Positions 23,399-26,490 of a stretch of 26,490 bases of DNA are shown here, in pieces (the stretch's first letter is position 1; the number at the start of each line of letters is the position of its first letter). Source of the DNA: Bryobacteraceae bacterium (GTDB lineage: Bacteria; Acidobacteriota; Terriglobia; Bryobacterales; Bryobacteraceae); assembly GCA_030039005.1 (NCBI GenBank), contig JASHQT010000532.1, positions 1 to 26,490 of the forward strand, in the 5' to 3' direction. A program made the position numbers and the translations under genes. The notes under the pieces were generated by a model that was not told where the DNA came from, made no database searches, and worked only from the letters and a program-made list of their open reading frames with translations.

Positions 23399-25888
23399 AT
23401 GGATAAGGTGCACGCACAACCCGTCTGGCAACAGATCCAGCAGGAATTTTTCACCACAGGCGAGGCTGCGCCGGTTCTCACCGGGGTTTCGGCGCTCACG
23501 GAACAGATCGTGCTGGAGGCGTTTGGAGCAACACTCGCCGCAGCCGCGGCTCCCGTGATCATGCTGGCTGTGGGCGGGTTCGGACGCCGCGAGCTGTTTC
23601 CGTTCTCGGACGTGGATGTGCTCCTCGTCGTAGAGCGCGAGGCGCAGGCGGCCGCGATGAAGAACGCGCTCTCGGAATTCGTTCGCCGGCTCTGGGATGC
23701 AGGTTTGCGCTTGAGCCATTCGGTGCGCACCGTGGCCGAATGCGCCGAACTCCACGAGGGCAATATCGAACTCAGCATCAGCCTGCTAGACAGGCGCCTT
23801 GTGGGAGGCGCGCAAGAATTGCACGCGAAGCTCGAAAGCAAGCTCACGCCTTTTTTTGAGCGCCAGGCCCGCACACTGGCGCGCCGGCTATGCGAGCTCG
23901 CGCGCGAGCGCCACGAAAAATTTCAGGGGACGTTCTATCATCTGGAGCCCAATATCAAAGAGACGCCGGGCGGCTTACGCGATCTGCACTTGATCGGCTG
24001 GCTTGGAAAATTGCGCAAGCCGGACGATGAAATCGCCGCGCGCCTGGCAGCGCCCGCCAGGTTCGTGCATTCCCTGCGCTGCTTTCTGCATTACCAGACG
24101 CGGCGCGACCAAAATCTGCTCAGCTTCGACGCGCAGGAAGCCCTGACCACCCAGCCCTATCTCGCATTCCGCGAGCCGGCGGACCTGATGCGCGAATATT
24201 TCCGCAATGCGCGCGTCATCTACCAGGAGGCCCGCCGCGCGCTCGATGGGAACGAGAGGAACGAAAGCTCGCTTGCGTCGCAGTTCCGCGACTGGCGCTC
24301 GCGGCTTTCCAACGCCGAGTTCACGGTTTCGAACGAACGAATCTTTTTGAAGTCGCCATCGCAACTGGCGAGCGATCCGGCCATCGTTTTTCGACTGCTG
24401 GAGTTCGTGGCGCGGCACGGCATTCCCTTGGCCGCCGACACCGAGCGCCGCCTGGAGCACGCCGCGGATTTGTTCGGCGCCTGGTGCGAGCGGAGTGAAC
24501 GCAGCGAGCCGTTGTGGCCCGCGCTGCACTCCATTCTCACACTGCCGCACGCGGCCGCCGCGCTGCACGTGATGCACGATACCGGTCTGCTCCCGGCGCT
24601 GTTTCCTGAATGGCGCAAGATTTTCTGCCTGGTGGTTCCGGACTTTTACCATCGCTACACGGTGGACGAGCACACGCTGGTGGCGATCGCCAAACTCGAC
24701 GATCTCGCCGGCAGCAAGGATCCGGGCGAACGGCGCCTCGCGGAAATCCTGTCGGAGGTTGGCGACCTCGCCCTGTTGCGTTTCGCCCTGCTGTTTCACG
24801 ATGCAGGCAAAGGCGCGCACAGTGGCAATCACGCGCGATTGTCGGTGGAACTGGCGCGCTCGGCCGCCGCGCGGATTCGGATGCCTCGCGAAGAGGCGGA
24901 CACGGTGGAGTTCCTGATCGAGCACCATTTGGACTTGTCGGCGGTGATGAGCTCGCGCGACCTTTACGATCCCGCCACCGCGCGCCTGCTCGCCGTAGGC
25001 ATCGGAACGCTGGAACGCTTGAAGCTTTTAACGCTGCTGACCTATGCGGACATTTCCGCCGTCAATCCCGCGGCGATGACTCCCTGGAGGTTAGAACAAC
25101 TCTGGACCGCGTACCGGGTTGCGCACCAGCGATTGCTCACCGATCTCGGAACCGAGCGTATCGCAGCTCTTCCCGCGGGTTTCCAGGGCGACCCCGCGGA
25201 TGCCGACTTTATTCGCGGCTTTCCGTCCCGCTATCTGCGGACTCACGCGCTCGAAGAGATTCGCGCTCACGCCGAGCTTTACGAAATCAGCAAGCCCACG
25301 GGCGTCGCGGCGCAGATCGATTCTCCCGGGATTTCTTCCGGCGCCATGCGCCGGGCCACCATCGTGGCGCGCGACCGTCCCGCTTTGTTCGCATCGCTGG
25401 CCGGCGCGATTTCAAGTTTCGGCATGGACATTCTCAAAGCCGAGGCTTTCTCCAACGATCAAGGCTGGATTTTGGACACGTTCATCTTTGCCGATCCTAA
25501 GCGCACGCTGGAGCTGAATCCGACTGAAACCACGCGGCTCACGCAAGTGCTCGAAGACGTCGCTCAGGGCCGGCAGAATACCGAGGAGCTTCTGCGCGGC
25601 CGCGCCGCGGCGAACCGTTCCAAGAGGCGCACCGTGCAGCCGCACGTGAACTTCGACTCACAGGCCTGTGAGAACGCCACGCTGATCGAAATCGTCGCCG
25701 AGGACCGGCCAGGGCTCCTCTATGATTTAGCTTCGGCCATTTCCACTGCCGGCTGCAACATCGATGTAGTACTGATCGACACCGAGGGGCATAAAGCAAT
25801 CGACGTGTTTTATGTTGCAACCAACGGGCAGAGGCTTTCATCCAATGTCCGCCATTCGCTAAGTAACACATTATTAAATCTTTGCTAA
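23399..25888 (+). CDS. glnD: [protein-PII] uridylyltransferase / uridylyl-removing enzyme
   Basis: The protein has about 829 residues from the ATG at 23399. GlnD senses glutamine, and uridylylates PII proteins when nitrogen is short and removes UMP when it is plentiful. All domains are present in order: nucleotidyltransferase with GGFGRRELFPFSDVDVLLV (about 59-77, Asp71 and Asp73 bind metal), the GlnD-specific helical region (FYHLEPNIKETPGGLRDLHL), an HD domain with LLFHDAGKG (about 465-472) for UMP removal, and two C-terminal ACT domains (ATIVARDRPALFASLAGAIS and LIEIVAEDRPGLLYDLASAI). Nothing essential looks missing. No clear ribosome-binding site is seen. No glnB/glnK or amtB is in the window. 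Confidence 0.94.
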   Translation: MDKVHAQPVWQQIQQEFFTTGEAAPVLTGVSALTEQIVLEAFGATLAAAAAPVIMLAVGGFGRRELFPFSDVDVLLVVEREAQAAAMKNALSEFVRRLWDAGLRLSHSVRTVAECAELHEGNIELSISLLDRRLVGGAQELHAKLESKLTPFFERQARTLARRLCELARERHEKFQGTFYHLEPNIKETPGGLRDLHLIGWLGKLRKPDDEIAARLAAPARFVHSLRCFLHYQTRRDQNLLSFDAQEALTTQPYLAFREPADLMREYFRNARVIYQEARRALDGNERNESSLASQFRDWRSRLSNAEFTVSNERIFLKSPSQLASDPAIVFRLLEFVARHGIPLAADTERRLEHAADLFGAWCERSERSEPLWPALHSILTLPHAAAALHVMHDTGLLPALFPEWRKIFCLVVPDFYHRYTVDEHTLVAIAKLDDLAGSKDPGERRLAEILSEVGDLALLRFALLFHDAGKGAHSGNHARLSVELARSAAARIRMPREEADTVEFLIEHHLDLSAVMSSRDLYDPATARLLAVGIGTLERLKLLTLLTYADISAVNPAAMTPWRLEQLWTAYRVAHQRLLTDLGTERIAALPAGFQGDPADADFIRGFPSRYLRTHALEEIRAHAELYEISKPTGVAAQIDSPGISSGAMRRATIVARDRPALFASLAGAISSFGMDILKAEAFSNDQGWILDTFIFADPKRTLELNPTETTRLTQVLEDVAQGRQNTEELLRGRAAANRSKRRTVQPHVNFDSQACENATLIEIVAEDRPGLLYDLASAISTAGCNIDVVLIDTEGHKAIDVFYVATNGQRLSSNVRHSLSNTLLNLC

Positions 25889-26019
25889 GTTTTAATCTTC
25901 GGCGAGTAACCTTTCATTTTCCCCAGACGTTCCTACAAATGTGGCCCGTAGACATTCGGAATGACCACACTCCTCGTTGAGCCTGTACCACACGCCATTC
26001 AATCTAAGGAGCAAGTTAC

Positions 26020-26373
26020 ATGAATATCAATAAACTGATGCTGGGAGTTTGTGTGTTTTCGCTCGGCATCGCCACCGCCGCCGAAACCTATCATGTTCGG
26101 ATTGTCGATCCCACCTGGGTTGGCCAAAACGAACTGAAACCTGGCGACTACCAGGTAAAGGTAGAAGGCGAAAAAGTCACATTTAAGATGGGAAAAACCG
26201 TGGTTGAGGTTCCAGGGAAGGTGGAAGCCAACGGCTCGAAGTATTCCGAGACCCAGATGGACATCATGACCGAGAACGGTCAAGCCAAGCTGAAGGAACT
26301 CGACTTAGGCGGTACTAAGTCGAAAGTTATCTTAGGTGGCACCGCACCCGTCGAAGCAGGCGGCACCCACTAA
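26020..26373 (+). CDS. small secreted protein of unknown function
   Basis: The protein has 117 residues. AAGGAG lies 8 nt before the ATG, the best ribosome-binding site in this part of the window. The signal peptide is MNINKLMLGVCVFSLGIATA, with cleavage likely before AETYHV. The mature ~97 residues look like a small beta-sandwich or barrel: YHVRIVDPTW, ELKPGDYQVKVEGEKVTFKM, TVVEVPGKVEANGSKYSETQ, and KSKVILGGT. The pattern ElkPGdYqVkveGe recurs in small acidobacterial secreted proteins. It has no cysteines or catalytic motif. The 131-bp gap to glnD suggests its own promoter, which I could not identify. The last 117 bp of the window show no further gene. Confidence 0.75.
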   Translation: MNINKLMLGVCVFSLGIATAAETYHVRIVDPTWVGQNELKPGDYQVKVEGEKVTFKMGKTVVEVPGKVEANGSKYSETQMDIMTENGQAKLKELDLGGTKSKVILGGTAPVEAGGTH

Positions 26374-26490
26374 CTAACATTCAGTAACTGATACCGGCGA
26401 GAGGCCTGGGTTGGGACGCCGATCCTAATCCGGGCTTCCGCTGGCGTGCTCCCTCCGTTCACAGAGCTTGATCTTTTCCTCCTAGCGGCG

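Noticed and set aside
26374..26490. Start of another gene or a terminator at the right end
   Set aside because: A GGAGGA on the minus strand near 26480 has no start codon at suitable distance, and no strong hairpin with a U-tract is present.
1..26490. CRISPR array, insertion sequence or prophage
   Set aside because: No regularly spaced repeats, transposase or integrase motifs, or phage genes were found on either strand.

Overview
The window is about 26.5 kb of GC-rich bacterial chromosome, most likely from an acidobacterium close to Bryobacter/Solibacter. This placement is inference. It rests on a remnant of an ADOP-type permease (a family typical of Acidobacteria), a NarL-type regulator with the acidobacterial RILSVD.HP signature, small secreted proteins and beta-barrels of acidobacterial style, and the flbD-motA-motB arrangement. 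No rRNA, tRNA, CRISPR array or complete mobile element was found.

Layout. Positions 1-2765 (minus) hold most of a very large FAD/Fe-S oxidoreductase that runs off the left edge. Positions 2790-7310 are accessory: a membrane protein of unknown function (+), an atypical NarL-type response regulator (-), a GAF-AraC hybrid regulator (-) and a small outer-membrane beta-barrel (+). The two divergent intergenic regions of this part carry near-identical ~52-bp blocks (2793-2845 and 6560-6611). Positions 7392-8880 are a decay zone: a cytochrome P450 with two single-base frameshifts and a frameshifted N-terminal stub of an ADOP permease. rlmB (-) and a MerR regulator (+) are then divergent around 9.6-9.76 kb. 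Positions 10339-12228 are a motility operon, flbD-motA-motB (+).

From 12268 to 21190 nearly everything is on the minus strand. Read in the direction of transcription it is galE, then a strong sigma70-type promoter, rpmH, rnpA, yidD, yidC, jag, mnmE, two secreted TPR proteins and rnc. The rpmH-to-mnmE part is the classic ribosome/RNase P/membrane-insertion/tRNA-modification cluster often found near dnaA/oriC. Here galE sits where dnaA is often found, and no origin is visible. From 21240 to the right end the plus strand carries a PepSY-type membrane protein, an overlapping secreted beta-propeller protein, glnD (PII uridylyltransferase) and a small secreted protein.

The points most worth a second look are: (i) rnpA, whose reading frame is open across all of rpmH and whose only usual start codons before the conserved core lie inside rpmH, as in Thermus, with a triplicated 18-bp insert as well; (ii) mnmE, which has no ATG/GTG/TTG able to start its conserved N-terminus; (iii) a response regulator with Glu in place of the phospho-accepting Asp; (iv) the paired ~52-bp intergenic blocks; and (v) a GAF domain of the AcoR type joined to an AraC DNA-binding domain.
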